From NCBI RefSeq assembly GCF_900103985.1, contig NZ_FNIE01000012.1, forward strand, positions 124,001 through 188,000: DNA of 64,000 bases. The letters run 5' to 3'. Below the pieces are notes generated by a model. The model was not told where the DNA came from, did no database searches, and worked only from the letters and a program-made list of their open reading frames with translations. The position numbers and the translations under genes were made by a program. This DNA comes from Actinacidiphila guanduensis. Its GTDB lineage: Bacteria > Actinomycetota > Actinomycetes > Streptomycetales > Streptomycetaceae. Each line of letters opens with the position of its first letter. Within the stretch, counting starts at the first letter, position 1. This document shows, piece by piece, positions 42,543-50,804 of this stretch.

Positions 42543-43693
42543 CCACCTGGACGACCTGGCCGTCGCAGGAAGCGCTCTCCCGTGACACCCGGCCCCCGAG
42601 CCGGCAGGGCGTCGGGCGCCTGGTGCGCCTGGCGGTCTTCGGCGGCGCGGTGTGGGCGGTGGTCGCGAAAGGCAGGCTGGGACCGCTGGCCACCGCGGCG
42701 GCGGTGGTGGGGATCCTCGCGGCCTACGTGGTGGTGTGGGGCTACTTCAGGGTCACGCTCCGGCACCTGCTCTGGCCCGCGGTCGGGCTGCTGGCGCTGC
42801 TGATGGCCGGCGGCGGTACGGCACGGCTGCTGGACGCGCCGGTCGCGGCGGTCGTGCTGTGGTGCGCGTGCGCGGTGCTCGCGATCGAGCGGCTGCCACT
42901 GTTCGCGGGGGTGCCGGCGGCCGCGGTGGCGCTGCTGTCCTTCGCCTTCTTCGCCAGCGGGGACAACTGGCTGGTGACGACGCTGACGGTGGCCGGCCTC
43001 GCCCTGGCCGGGTACACCGTGCGGCTGGACGCCGAGGCGCGCGGCAACACCCACCGGCTGCTGGCGCAGGAGCGGGCGGCGCGCGCGGCGGAGGCGGAGT
43101 CGGCCGCGCTGGCCGAGCGGGCGAGGATCGCCCGTGAGATCCATGACGTGCTCGCGCACAGCCTGTCGGCGCAGACCGTGCACCTGGAGGCGACACGGCT
43201 GCTGATCGAGCGCGGGGCCGAGCGGGAGCTGGTGCTGGAGCGGGTGGTGGCGGCGCGCCGGATGGCCCGCGAGGGGCTGGCCGAGACACGGCAGGCGCTG
43301 TCGGCGCTGCGGGGTGAGATGGCGCCGGTGGAGGAGTTCCTGCGGGAGATGGTGGACGCGCAGGGCGCGCGGCTGGAGGTGGCCGGGGAGCCGAGGCCGC
43401 TGCCGGCCGAGGCGGGTCTGGCGGTGCGGCGGGTGGCGCAGGAGGCCATGACCAACGTCCGCAAGCACGCGCCGGGAGCGAGGGTCGCCCTGCGGTTGGA
43501 GTACCGGCCGCAGGAGGTCGAGTTGGAGTTCCGGGATTTCGGTGGAAATGCCCCTGTGGACAACTCTTTGGGGGCCTCCGGCGCGGGCTACGGTCTGCGA
43601 GGGATGAGGGAGCGCGCGGAGCTGCTGGGCGGCGCGCTCGAGGCAGGGCCGCAGGAGGAGGGATTCGTGGTGCGTTTGAGGGTGCCCGCATGA
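42539..43693 (+). CDS. NarL-type sensor histidine kinase (HisKA_3)
   Basis: The product has 384 residues. The N-terminal 160 contain about five to six membrane segments. A short coiled linker rich in Ala, Glu and Arg (about 163-195) follows, then the HisKA_3 dimerisation helix with REIHDVLAHS, where His202 is the phospho-acceptor. The C-terminal part has the ATP-binding landmarks EAMTNVRKHAPGA (N box) and GYGLRGMRERAELLGG (G box). It overlaps the preceding membrane-protein gene and the following regulator gene by 4 bp each (ATGA). It should phosphorylate the downstream regulator; the signal is unknown. Confidence 0.9.
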   Translation: MTTWTTWPSQEALSRDTRPPSRQGVGRLVRLAVFGGAVWAVVAKGRLGPLATAAAVVGILAAYVVVWGYFRVTLRHLLWPAVGLLALLMAGGGTARLLDAPVAAVVLWCACAVLAIERLPLFAGVPAAAVALLSFAFFASGDNWLVTTLTVAGLALAGYTVRLDAEARGNTHRLLAQERAARAAEAESAALAERARIAREIHDVLAHSLSAQTVHLEATRLLIERGAERELVLERVVAARRMAREGLAETRQALSALRGEMAPVEEFLREMVDAQGARLEVAGEPRPLPAEAGLAVRRVAQEAMTNVRKHAPGARVALRLEYRPQEVELEFRDFGGNAPVDNSLGASGAGYGLRGMRERAELLGGALEAGPQEEGFVVRLRVPA

Positions 43694-44343
43694 CGCGGGT
43701 GGTGGTCGCGGACGACCAGACGGTGGTCCGCGAGGGGATCGTGATGCTGTTGGGGCTGCTCCCCGGGATCGAGGTGGTGGGGGCGGCGGCGGACGGTGAG
43801 GAGGCGGTGCGGCTGGTGGCCGAGCAGGGACCCGAGGTGGTGCTGATGGACCTGAGGATGCCGCGGGTCGACGGGGTGGAGGCCACGCGCCGGATCCGGG
43901 CGGAGTTCCCGGGGACGCAGGTGGTGGTGCTCACCACGTACGCCGACGACGACTCGTTGTTCCCGGCGCTGCGGGCTGGCGCGCGGGGTTATCTGACCAA
44001 GGACGCGGGAGGTGAGGAGATCGCGCGGGTGATCGCGGATGTGACGGCGGGCCGGGCCGGGTTGTCGCCGGCGCTGCAGAAGAGGGTGCTGGACGCGCTG
44101 TCGGCGGCGGGGCCGCGGGAGGCGAGGCAGTGGAAGGAGGGAGAGCTGCCGGACGGGTTGACGGCACGGGAGGCGGAGGTGCTGGCGCTGGTCGCGGAGG
44201 GGTTGTCCAACGCGGAGATCACCGCGCGGCTCCACGTCAGCATGGCCACGGTGAAGACGCACATCAACAACTTGTTCGCCAAGACGGGGGTGCGGGACCG
44301 GGCGCAGGCGGTCGGGTACGCCTACCGGAACGGGATCACCTGA
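43690..44343 (+). CDS. NarL/FixJ-family response regulator
   Basis: The product has 217 residues. The receiver domain (1-120) keeps acidic Asp8/Asp9, phospho-acceptor Asp54 (VVLMDLRMPRVDG) and Lys104 (YLTKDAGGEE). After a short linker, the C-terminal LuxR-type helix-turn-helix (about 154-217) reads LTAREAEVLALVAEGLSN and ATVKTHINNLFAKTGVRDR. It is coupled to the kinase gene by an ATGA overlap. Targets are unknown; the DUF485-symporter pair 92 bp downstream on the same strand is a possible one by position only. Confidence 0.93.
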   Translation: MTRVVVADDQTVVREGIVMLLGLLPGIEVVGAAADGEEAVRLVAEQGPEVVLMDLRMPRVDGVEATRRIRAEFPGTQVVVLTTYADDDSLFPALRAGARGYLTKDAGGEEIARVIADVTAGRAGLSPALQKRVLDALSAAGPREARQWKEGELPDGLTAREAEVLALVAEGLSNAEITARLHVSMATVKTHINNLFAKTGVRDRAQAVGYAYRNGIT

Positions 44344-44435
44344 TGTGGTGAAAGTAAAGAGTTGTTGCACCTGGATCTTCCCGCTCTGTCCATGATTGTG
44401 CCCACTGCCAACCGGCCGGGGAGCAAGGAGAGTTC

Positions 44436-45035
44436 GTGGACGAGCACGACAGGCGGGATCCGGGAGCGCTGGGGTTGGACGACCCATGGCGGCAGTCCGC
44501 GGCGGAGGTGCCGGGGACCGGGGACCGTAGAGACGCGGAACCGGGGTTTGGCGGCCCGGGGTTCGCCGCCCGGGGACTCTCGGTTCCGGGGTTCGCGGTG
44601 CCGGGTCCGGAGGAGCCGGAGTTGCCGGAGGCAGGGCGGGAGGCGGCACCCGAGGAGGCAGCAGGGGAGGGCGCGGTGCCGCACGCCCGCGGGGAGGAGG
44701 CGCTCGGGCGGCGGGCGGCGGCGTACTTGGAGGTGCAGCGCAGCGCGGCGTTCGCCCAGGTGCGGGGGCGGTACCGGGGGTTCGTCTTCCCGGCGGCCGT
44801 GGGGTTCGTGGGCTGGTACCTGCTGTACGTGGTGGCGGCGACGACGGCACCAGGGCTGATGGGCCGTCAGGTGGCCGGTGAGCTGAACGTGGCGATGGTG
44901 GCGGGGCTGGCGCAGTTCGCGTCGACGTTTCTGCTGACGTGGATGTACGCGCGGCACGCGCGGCTGCGGCGGGACAAGGCCGCGCTGGACCTGCGCTGGG
45001 CGCTGGCCACGAGGACCGGGCAGGAGCGGCTGTGA
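44436..45035 (+). CDS. DUF485-family membrane protein, symporter partner
   Basis: The product has 199 residues. The first ~85 are acidic, Pro/Gly-rich and probably disordered. The C-terminal part has the DUF485 pattern: YLEVQRSAAFAQVRGRYRGF, a membrane helix (FVFPAAVGFVGWYLLYVV), a loop with LMGRQVAG, a second helix around VAGLAQFASTFLLTWMY, then a basic tail with ARHARLRRD. DUF485 proteins are small partners encoded before acetate/solute-sodium symporters. GTG 44,436 has AAGGAG five bases upstream. The stop overlaps the symporter GTG as GTGA. The long disordered N-terminus is longer than the usual ~100-residue family member. Confidence 0.88.
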   Translation: MDEHDRRDPGALGLDDPWRQSAAEVPGTGDRRDAEPGFGGPGFAARGLSVPGFAVPGPEEPELPEAGREAAPEEAAGEGAVPHARGEEALGRRAAAYLEVQRSAAFAQVRGRYRGFVFPAAVGFVGWYLLYVVAATTAPGLMGRQVAGELNVAMVAGLAQFASTFLLTWMYARHARLRRDKAALDLRWALATRTGQERL

Positions 45036-46717
45036 CAGGACGTCAGGTGGCGGCGGGGTACCTCGCCGAGTCGACGGGGGACCACCAGGGGCTGGCGCTG
45101 GTGCTGTTCACGCTGTTCGTGACGGTGACGCTGGTGATCACCGCGTGGGCGGGGCGGCGGCGCAGCTCGTCGGTGGAGTTCTTCGCCGGGGGCCGGCTGT
45201 TCACGCCGGCGGAGAACGGGTTCGCGATCGCCGGGGACTACATGTCGGCGGCGTCGTTCCTCGGGATCTCCGGGCTGATCGCGCTGTTCGGGTACGACGG
45301 GCTGCTGTACTCGGTCGGGTTCTTCGTGGCCTGGCTGGTGGTGCTGATGCTGGTGGCCGAACTGGTCCGCAACGTCGGGCGGTACACGCTGGCGGACGTG
45401 CTCTCGGCGCGGATGCGGCACCGCCCGGTGCGGATCGCGGCGGGCACGGCGTCGGTGACGGTGTCGATCCTGTACCTGGTGGCGCAGATGGTGGGCGCCG
45501 GCAGCCTGGTGGGCCTCTTACTGGGAGGGACCGGGGCCGCCAGGACCTGGACGGTGATCGGGGTCGGGGCGCTGATGGTGGTCTACGTGTCGTTCGGCGG
45601 GATGCGGGCGACCACGTGGATCCAGATCGTCAAAAGCGTGCTGCTGATGGGCGGCACCGTGGCGCTGACGGTGATGGTGCTGGTCCGCTTCCACGGCAAC
45701 ATCGACGACCTGCTCAGCGCGGCGACGACGGGCAGCGGCAAGGGGCAATCGTTCCTGGCACCGGGGCTGAAGTACGGCGAGAGCGGCACGTCGCGGCTGG
45801 ACTTCATCAGCCTGGGTCTGGCGCTGGTGCTGGGCACGGCGGGGCTGCCGCACATCCTGTCCCGCTTCTACACGGTGCCGACGGCGCGGTCCGCGCGGCG
45901 GTCGGTGGTGTGGGCGATCGGGTTGATCGGGGCGTTCTACCTGATGACGATCGTGCTGGGGTTCGGGGCGGCGGCGGTCGTGGGGTCGGACGACGTGCGG
46001 GCGTCGAACGAGGCCGGGAACACCGCGGTGCCGCTGCTGGCGGAAGCGCTGGGCGGCGGCTCGGGCACGACCGGCGGGGCGGTGCTGTTCGCCGTGGTCG
46101 GCGCGGTGGCCTTCGCGACGATCCTTGCGGTGGTCGCGGGCATCACGCTGGCCTCGTCCGCGTCGGTGGCGCACGACCTGTATGCGTCGTGGCGCCGCCC
46201 GAAGACCGGGCCGAAAGCCGCACCGAAGGCCGTCGGGGAGGGCGACGGGGCCGACGCCGAGGGGGAGATGGAGGGCGACGAGGTGCGGGTGGCGCGGTTC
46301 GCCGCGGTGGGGATCGGCGCGGTGTCGATCGCGCTGAGCCTGTTCGCGCAGGACCAGAACATCGCCTTCCTGGTCGGGCTGGCCTTCGCGGTGGCCGCGT
46401 CGGCGAACCTGCCCGCGTTGCTGTTCTCGCTGTTCTGGCGGCGGTTCACCACGCGGGGAGCCGTGTGGTCGATCTACGGCGGGTTGGTCCCGGCGCTGGT
46501 CCTGGTGGTGCTGTCGCCCGTGGTGTCCGGCCGGCCCGACGCGCTCTTCCCCGGGGTCGACTTCCACGTGTTCCCGCTGGAGAACCCGGGACTGGTGTCG
46601 ATCCCGCTCGGGTTCTTCGCCGGATGGCTGGGCACGGTGCTGTCGAAGGAGCCCGCGGACGAGGCGGCCTACGCGGAGACGGAGGTCCGCTCGCTGACGG
46701 GGGCCGGGGCGGTGTGA
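45032..46717 (+). CDS. ActP-like cation/acetate symporter (SSS family)
   Basis: The product has 561 residues with about 13 membrane segments. Family landmarks include FFAGGRLFTPAENGFAIAGD, then YMSAASFLGISGLIALFGYD near the N-terminus, GTAGLPHILSRFYTVP in the middle, and LPALLFSLFWRRFTTRGA late. Members of the solute:sodium symporter family couple Na+ or H+ entry to uptake of acetate and similar short acids. A charged loop near 46,200-46,290 (KTGPKAAPKAVGEGDGADAE) is cytoplasmic in character. GTG 45,032 overlaps the DUF485 stop, so the pair is translationally coupled. The substrate is likely acetate but cannot be read directly. Confidence 0.88.
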   Translation: MTGRQVAAGYLAESTGDHQGLALVLFTLFVTVTLVITAWAGRRRSSSVEFFAGGRLFTPAENGFAIAGDYMSAASFLGISGLIALFGYDGLLYSVGFFVAWLVVLMLVAELVRNVGRYTLADVLSARMRHRPVRIAAGTASVTVSILYLVAQMVGAGSLVGLLLGGTGAARTWTVIGVGALMVVYVSFGGMRATTWIQIVKSVLLMGGTVALTVMVLVRFHGNIDDLLSAATTGSGKGQSFLAPGLKYGESGTSRLDFISLGLALVLGTAGLPHILSRFYTVPTARSARRSVVWAIGLIGAFYLMTIVLGFGAAAVVGSDDVRASNEAGNTAVPLLAEALGGGSGTTGGAVLFAVVGAVAFATILAVVAGITLASSASVAHDLYASWRRPKTGPKAAPKAVGEGDGADAEGEMEGDEVRVARFAAVGIGAVSIALSLFAQDQNIAFLVGLAFAVAASANLPALLFSLFWRRFTTRGAVWSIYGGLVPALVLVVLSPVVSGRPDALFPGVDFHVFPLENPGLVSIPLGFFAGWLGTVLSKEPADEAAYAETEVRSLTGAGAV

Positions 46718-46766
46718 GGGCCCGCCCGGTGCGTGTCGGCGGCCGCGCAGGCCGGGCCGGCTCCGC

Positions 46767-46780
46767 GAGCCGCGCGGCTC
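46767..46780. terminator. palindrome between convergent genes
   Basis: GAGCCGCGCGGCTC is a perfect 14-bp palindrome 50 bp after the symporter stop, at the very end of the convergent gene on the minus strand. It could act as a bidirectional terminator. Confidence 0.3.
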
Positions 46781-47711
46781 ACGCCGGCTCCGCCGGCTGG
46801 GCCGGGTCCACGGCCAGGACGTCCATGCGCAGCGGTGTGCCGAGGGCGGCGCCGCAGCTCTCCGGGCGGGGCGGTTCGGCCGCGCTCTCGGCGACCTTGA
46901 CGTGCCACGCGCGGCCGTCGGTGTGGACGACCCGCACCGACCAGCCCTCGGGCGTGCGTTCGGCGGACGCGACGGCGAGGGCGGCGGCCGCGTCCTCACC
47001 GGTGCGGGCGCGTACGGCGAGTTCGGCGGCCTGGCCGGGGCGGTTCCAGGTGGAGCGGCCCCGGCACGGCCCGGTCAGCACCCGGCCGGCGTCGGCGGCG
47101 GCGAGGACGTCCTTGGCGAGCGCGGCGTCGAGACGGCCGTAGGAGTAGCCGTGCGGCAGGACGAGCATGGTGGGGGAGAAGCGGTGGCCGCCCAGGTGGG
47201 TGGTCTCCCAGACGTCGTGGTCGCCGGAGGCGGCGAGTTCGGCGGCCAGCGGACGGCCGTTGAGGGCGCAGCAGCGGTCGCGGGTGCCGTTGGTGCACAC
47301 CAGGGCGAGGGGCGGCCCGTCGTGCGGCGCCCCGAAACCGCCGTGCTCGCCCGCGTCGAGGGCGGAGAAGTCGAGGCCGGCCAGGTCGGCGGGGTCCGCG
47401 AGATCAGCGGTGCGCACCCACGGGTCGGACGGTGCCGTGTGCGCGGCGATCACGCGGTGCCGCGCGGGCCGGCCGGTGTCCGCGTGGCGGCCGGGGCGGC
47501 GGATCAGCCCGAGCCGTACGCCCGTACCCGCCGCCAGCCGCTCCAACGCGCGTCCCACTTCGGGGTCGAGATGGCTCGACGTGAGGGCCTTGGCGCCCCA
47601 GGGGCCCGGCTGCTCGACCAGCAGCCAGGTCCGCGCGGTCGCAGCAGTGGCACTCAGGGGCTCGGCCAGCTCGGCGGAGGCAGCGGTACAGGTCGTCGGG
47701 CTCACGGTCAC
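46779..47711 (-). CDS. sucrase/ferredoxin-like protein (thioredoxin-like 2Fe-2S type)
   Basis: The product has 310 residues. The central motif ALVCTNGTRDRCCALNGRPL, followed by WETTHLGGHRFSPTMLVLPH and GYSYGRL, is typical of the sucrase/ferredoxin-like family, whose cysteines can bind a 2Fe-2S cluster in a thioredoxin-like fold. The N-terminus carries TWLLVEQPGPWGAKAL, also a family hallmark. The physiological role is unclear despite the historical name. GTG at 47,711 (reverse strand) starts the domain; a second GTG lies two codons later, and a longer frame upstream would read through the tandem repeat region and is not believed. It converges with the symporter gene. Confidence 0.85.
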   Translation of the reverse strand: MTVSPTTCTAASAELAEPLSATAATARTWLLVEQPGPWGAKALTSSHLDPEVGRALERLAAGTGVRLGLIRRPGRHADTGRPARHRVIAAHTAPSDPWVRTADLADPADLAGLDFSALDAGEHGGFGAPHDGPPLALVCTNGTRDRCCALNGRPLAAELAASGDHDVWETTHLGGHRFSPTMLVLPHGYSYGRLDAALAKDVLAAADAGRVLTGPCRGRSTWNRPGQAAELAVRARTGEDAAAALAVASAERTPEGWSVRVVHTDGRAWHVKVAESAAEPPRPESCGAALGTPLRMDVLAVDPAQPAEPA

Positions 47712-47750
47712 ACCCCCGAGCCTAGCCGCGAGCCGCACCGGGCCCGTACG

Positions 47751-47979
47751 ACCTCGTACGTGCCCCCCGCCACCGTCAACGGCCTCGCGCTGTCCCGTGA
47801 ATCCCGTACGGCCTCGTGCCGTCCCGCGGCGCCTCGTACGTGCCCGCGCCACCGTGAACAGCTTCGGACCGTCCCGTGAATCCCGTACGACCTGGTGCCG
47901 TCCCGCGGCGCCTCGTACGTGCCCGCGCCGCCCTGAACAGTCTCGCGCCGCCCCGTACGGCCTCGTGCCATCCCGCGGC
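47751..47979. repeat. ~79-bp tandem repeat, three imperfect units in a 455-bp gene-free stretch
   Basis: Units at 47,751-47,830 (80 bp), 47,831-47,909 (79 bp) and 47,910-47,979 (70 bp) share CCTCGTACGTGCCC, CCCGTACG, and a GTCCCGCGGC or ATCCCGCGGC end. A decayed continuation with GCCTCGCG and GGCGGCACCT words runs to about 48,070. The stretch 47,712-48,166 holds no convincing gene: its open frames are Arg/Gly-rich repeats of the unit. It lies upstream of the minus-strand ferredoxin-like gene and downstream of the topoisomerase gene, so it must hold the former's promoter, which I cannot place. Confidence 0.75.
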
Positions 47980-48166
47980 GCCTCGCGCGGCCTCGCCGTA
48001 ATCCGCGCGGCTCGGCGGCACCTCGTCCTACCCGGCGGCACCTTGTCCCGCCTCGCGCCAGCTCGTACGACCTCCGGCGGGATACGAGCCCCCACGGAAA
48101 ACCGCCCTTCCGTGAGGGCCCGGGCCCACCCGGAGCCCTCACGGCACAGCGCCGGTGGCCCGCCCC

Positions 48167-50614
48167 TTACGCCGGGCCCGCCACCGCGGCCACCGACTTG
48201 GCCAGCGGGACGCCGGAGCCGTCGCGGCGCGGGTCCTTCGGCGGGAGGTCGGCCGGGGCGCCCGTCGAGGTGGCGGCGCGGGCCGGGGCGGCGCCGGCCC
48301 AGGCGAAGAGCAGGCCCTCCTCGCCGCGCAGGAACCGCTGGCAGCGCACACCTCCCGTGGCCCGCCCCTTGCGCGGGTACTGGTCGAAGGGCGTGAGCTT
48401 GGCCGTGCCCTCACCGCCCCCGTCGAGCGTGCCCTCCGTGCGGGCCACCGTGAAGACCACCGCGTCGCCCGCCGGGTCCACCGCCGTGAAGGAGATCACC
48501 CGCGCGCCCTCGGCGAGCTTGATGCCCGCCATGCCGCCCGCCGCGCGGCCCTGCGGCCGCACCTGCGAGGCGGGGTAGCGCAGCAGCTGGGCGTCGTCGG
48601 TGATGAAGACCAGGTCCTCCTCACCGGTGCGCAGCTCCGCGGCCCCCACGATCTCGTCGCCCTCGCGCAGGGTGATGACCTCCAGGTCGTCCTTGTTCGA
48701 CGGGTAGTCCGGCACCACCCGCTTGACGACACCCTGCGCGGTGCCGAGGGCGAGCCCCGGCGAGGACTCGTCCAAAGTCGTCAGGCACAGCACCCGCTCG
48801 TCCTCGGCGAGCGACAGGAACTCCGCGATGGGCGCGCCGCCGGCGAGCGAGGGCAGCCCCGAGGTCTCCGGCAGCAGCGGCAGGTCGATCACCGCCATCC
48901 GCAGCAGCCGCCCGGCCGAGGTGACGGCTCCGATGTCCGCCCGCGCGGTGGTCGGAACCGCGGAGACCACCACGTCGTGCTTGGCCCGCTTGCCGTCGCC
49001 CCCCAGCGGGCTGTCGGTGTCGGTGGTGCGGGCCAGCAGCCCGGTGGAGGAGAGCAGCACCCGGCACGGGTCGTCGGCCACCTCCAGCGGCACCGCGGCC
49101 ACCGGGGTGTCGGCCGAGTCGAGCAGCACGGTGCGGCGCTCGGTGCCGTACTGCTTGGCGACCGCGGCCAGTTCGGCCGAGACGAGCTTGCGCAGCTCGG
49201 CGTCCGACTCCAGGATGCGGGTCAGCTCGGCGATCTCCGCGTTCAGCCGGTCCCGCTCGGACTCCAGCTCGATCCGGTCGAACCGGGTCAGCCGGCGCAG
49301 CGGGGTGTCGAGGATGTACTGCGTCTGCACATCGCTCAGGCCGAACCGCCCGATCAGCCGCTCCTTGGCCTGCGCGGCGTTCTCGCTGCCCCGGATCAGG
49401 GCGATGACCTCGTCGATGTCGACCAGCGCCACCAGCAGGCCGTCCACCAGGTGCAGCCGGTCCCGGCGCTTGGTGCGGCGGAACTCGCTGCGCCGGCGCA
49501 CCACGGAGAACCGGTGGTCGATGTAGACCTCCAGCAGCTCCTTCAGGCCCAGCGTGAGCGGCTGCCCGTCCACCAGCGCCACGTTGTTGATGCCGAAGGA
49601 CTCCTCCATCGGCGTCAGCTTGTAGAGCTGCTCCAGCACGGCCTCGGGGTTGAAGCCGTTCTTGATCTCGATGACCAGCTGCAGCCCGTTCTCGCGGTCG
49701 GTGAGGTCCTTCACGTCCGCGATGCCCTGCAGCTTCTTCGCCCCGACCATGTCCTTGATCTTGGCGATGACCTTCTCGGGGCCGACGTTGAAGGGCAGTT
49801 CGGTCACCACCAGGCCCTTGCGGCGGGGTGTGACGTCCTGCACCGAGACGGTGGCCCGCATCCGGAAGGTGCCGCGGCCGGTCTCGTACGCGTCGCGGAT
49901 GCCGGACAGGCCGATGATCCGCCCGCCGGTGGGCAGGTCGGGACCCGGCACGTACCGCATCAGGGTGTCCAGGTCGGCGTTGGGGTGCCGGATCAGGTGC
50001 CGGGCGGCGGCGACGACCTCGCCCAGGTTGTGCGGCGGCATGTTCGTCGCCATACCGACGGCGATCCCGGACGAGCCGTTGACCAGCAGGTTCGGATAGG
50101 CGGACGGCAGGACCAGCGGCTCCTGCTCCTGCCCGTCGTAGTTGGGCGCGAAGTCGACGGTGTCCTCGTCGATCGACTCGACCATCAGCTGCGCCGGCCC
50201 GGACATCCGCGCCTCGGTGTACCGCATGGCGGCCGGCTGGTCGTCCAGGGAGCCGAAGTTGCCGTGCCCGTCCACCAGCGGCAGCCGCTGGGAGAACGGC
50301 TGGGCCATGCGCACCATCGCGTCGTAGATGGACGAGTCACCGTGCGGGTGCAGCTTGCCCATCACCTCGCCCACCACGCGGGCGCACTTGACGAAGCCGC
50401 GCTCGGGCCGCAGGCCCATCTCGTTCATCTGGTAGACGATGCGGCGGTGCACCGGCTTCATGCCGTCCCGCGCGTCGGGCAGGGCCCGGGAGTAGATCAC
50501 CGAGTAGGCGTACTCGAGGTAGGAGCCCTGCATCTCGTCCACGACGTCGATGTCGAGGATGCGCTCTTCGAAGTCGTCGTCGGGCGGCGGGTTCTTCGTC
50601 GTACGGCGGGCCAT
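48167..50614 (-). CDS. parC: DNA topoisomerase IV subunit A
   Basis: The product has 815 residues. The N-terminal breakage-reunion domain has the catalytic Tyr132 in MRYTEARMS and the quinolone-region segment HPHGDSSIYDAM at 90-100. A long coiled region (ESERDRLNAEIAELTRILES) and a C-terminal beta-pinwheel follow, with repeats such as VVSAVPTTARADIG and YPRKGRATGGVRCQ. No canonical gyrase GyrA box (QxxGGKG) is seen, and the tail is short, favouring topoisomerase IV (decatenation) over gyrase. With ParE it separates daughter chromosomes. The ATG at 50,614 starts the family's MARRT-type N-terminus. It is divergent from the M16 peptidase operon across a 190-bp gap. Confidence 0.92.
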   Translation of the reverse strand: MARRTTKNPPPDDDFEERILDIDVVDEMQGSYLEYAYSVIYSRALPDARDGMKPVHRRIVYQMNEMGLRPERGFVKCARVVGEVMGKLHPHGDSSIYDAMVRMAQPFSQRLPLVDGHGNFGSLDDQPAAMRYTEARMSGPAQLMVESIDEDTVDFAPNYDGQEQEPLVLPSAYPNLLVNGSSGIAVGMATNMPPHNLGEVVAAARHLIRHPNADLDTLMRYVPGPDLPTGGRIIGLSGIRDAYETGRGTFRMRATVSVQDVTPRRKGLVVTELPFNVGPEKVIAKIKDMVGAKKLQGIADVKDLTDRENGLQLVIEIKNGFNPEAVLEQLYKLTPMEESFGINNVALVDGQPLTLGLKELLEVYIDHRFSVVRRRSEFRRTKRRDRLHLVDGLLVALVDIDEVIALIRGSENAAQAKERLIGRFGLSDVQTQYILDTPLRRLTRFDRIELESERDRLNAEIAELTRILESDAELRKLVSAELAAVAKQYGTERRTVLLDSADTPVAAVPLEVADDPCRVLLSSTGLLARTTDTDSPLGGDGKRAKHDVVVSAVPTTARADIGAVTSAGRLLRMAVIDLPLLPETSGLPSLAGGAPIAEFLSLAEDERVLCLTTLDESSPGLALGTAQGVVKRVVPDYPSNKDDLEVITLREGDEIVGAAELRTGEEDLVFITDDAQLLRYPASQVRPQGRAAGGMAGIKLAEGARVISFTAVDPAGDAVVFTVARTEGTLDGGGEGTAKLTPFDQYPRKGRATGGVRCQRFLRGEEGLLFAWAGAAPARAATSTGAPADLPPKDPRRDGSGVPLAKSVAAVAGPA

Positions 50615-50748
50615 CGCGGCGGCGCTCCTTCGTCGGTACCTGGTCGGGGCTCGCGGACCATTGTGGACCTCGCCGCCGACAGCGCGGACCGCGACCCGGC
50701 ACGCGCGCGTTGCACGCGGGAACTTCGCGAACCTCGCCCGCGCTTCCC

Positions 50749-50766
50749 TAGAGTGGCAGCACTCTA
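50749..50766. promoter_or_regulatory. inverted repeat TAGAGTG-N4-CACTCTA over a likely -10 box
   Basis: TAGAGTG GCAG CACTCTA has perfect 7-bp arms, 38 bp upstream of the first M16 peptidase start. TAGAGT itself resembles a -10 element, so a protein bound here would cover the promoter. No matching -35 stands out. Confidence 0.4.
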
Positions 50767-50804
50767 CGCAGTCACATGCCAGCGACCGGAAGGACAGCTT
50801 GCCC

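Noticed and set aside
47751..47979. CRISPR array
   Set aside because: The units are contiguous ~79-bp tandem repeats without unique spacers, and no cas gene is present.
50749..50766. CIRCE/HrcA heat-shock element
   Set aside because: CIRCE reads GCACTC-N9-GAGTGC; here the halves are in the opposite order with a 4-nt spacer.
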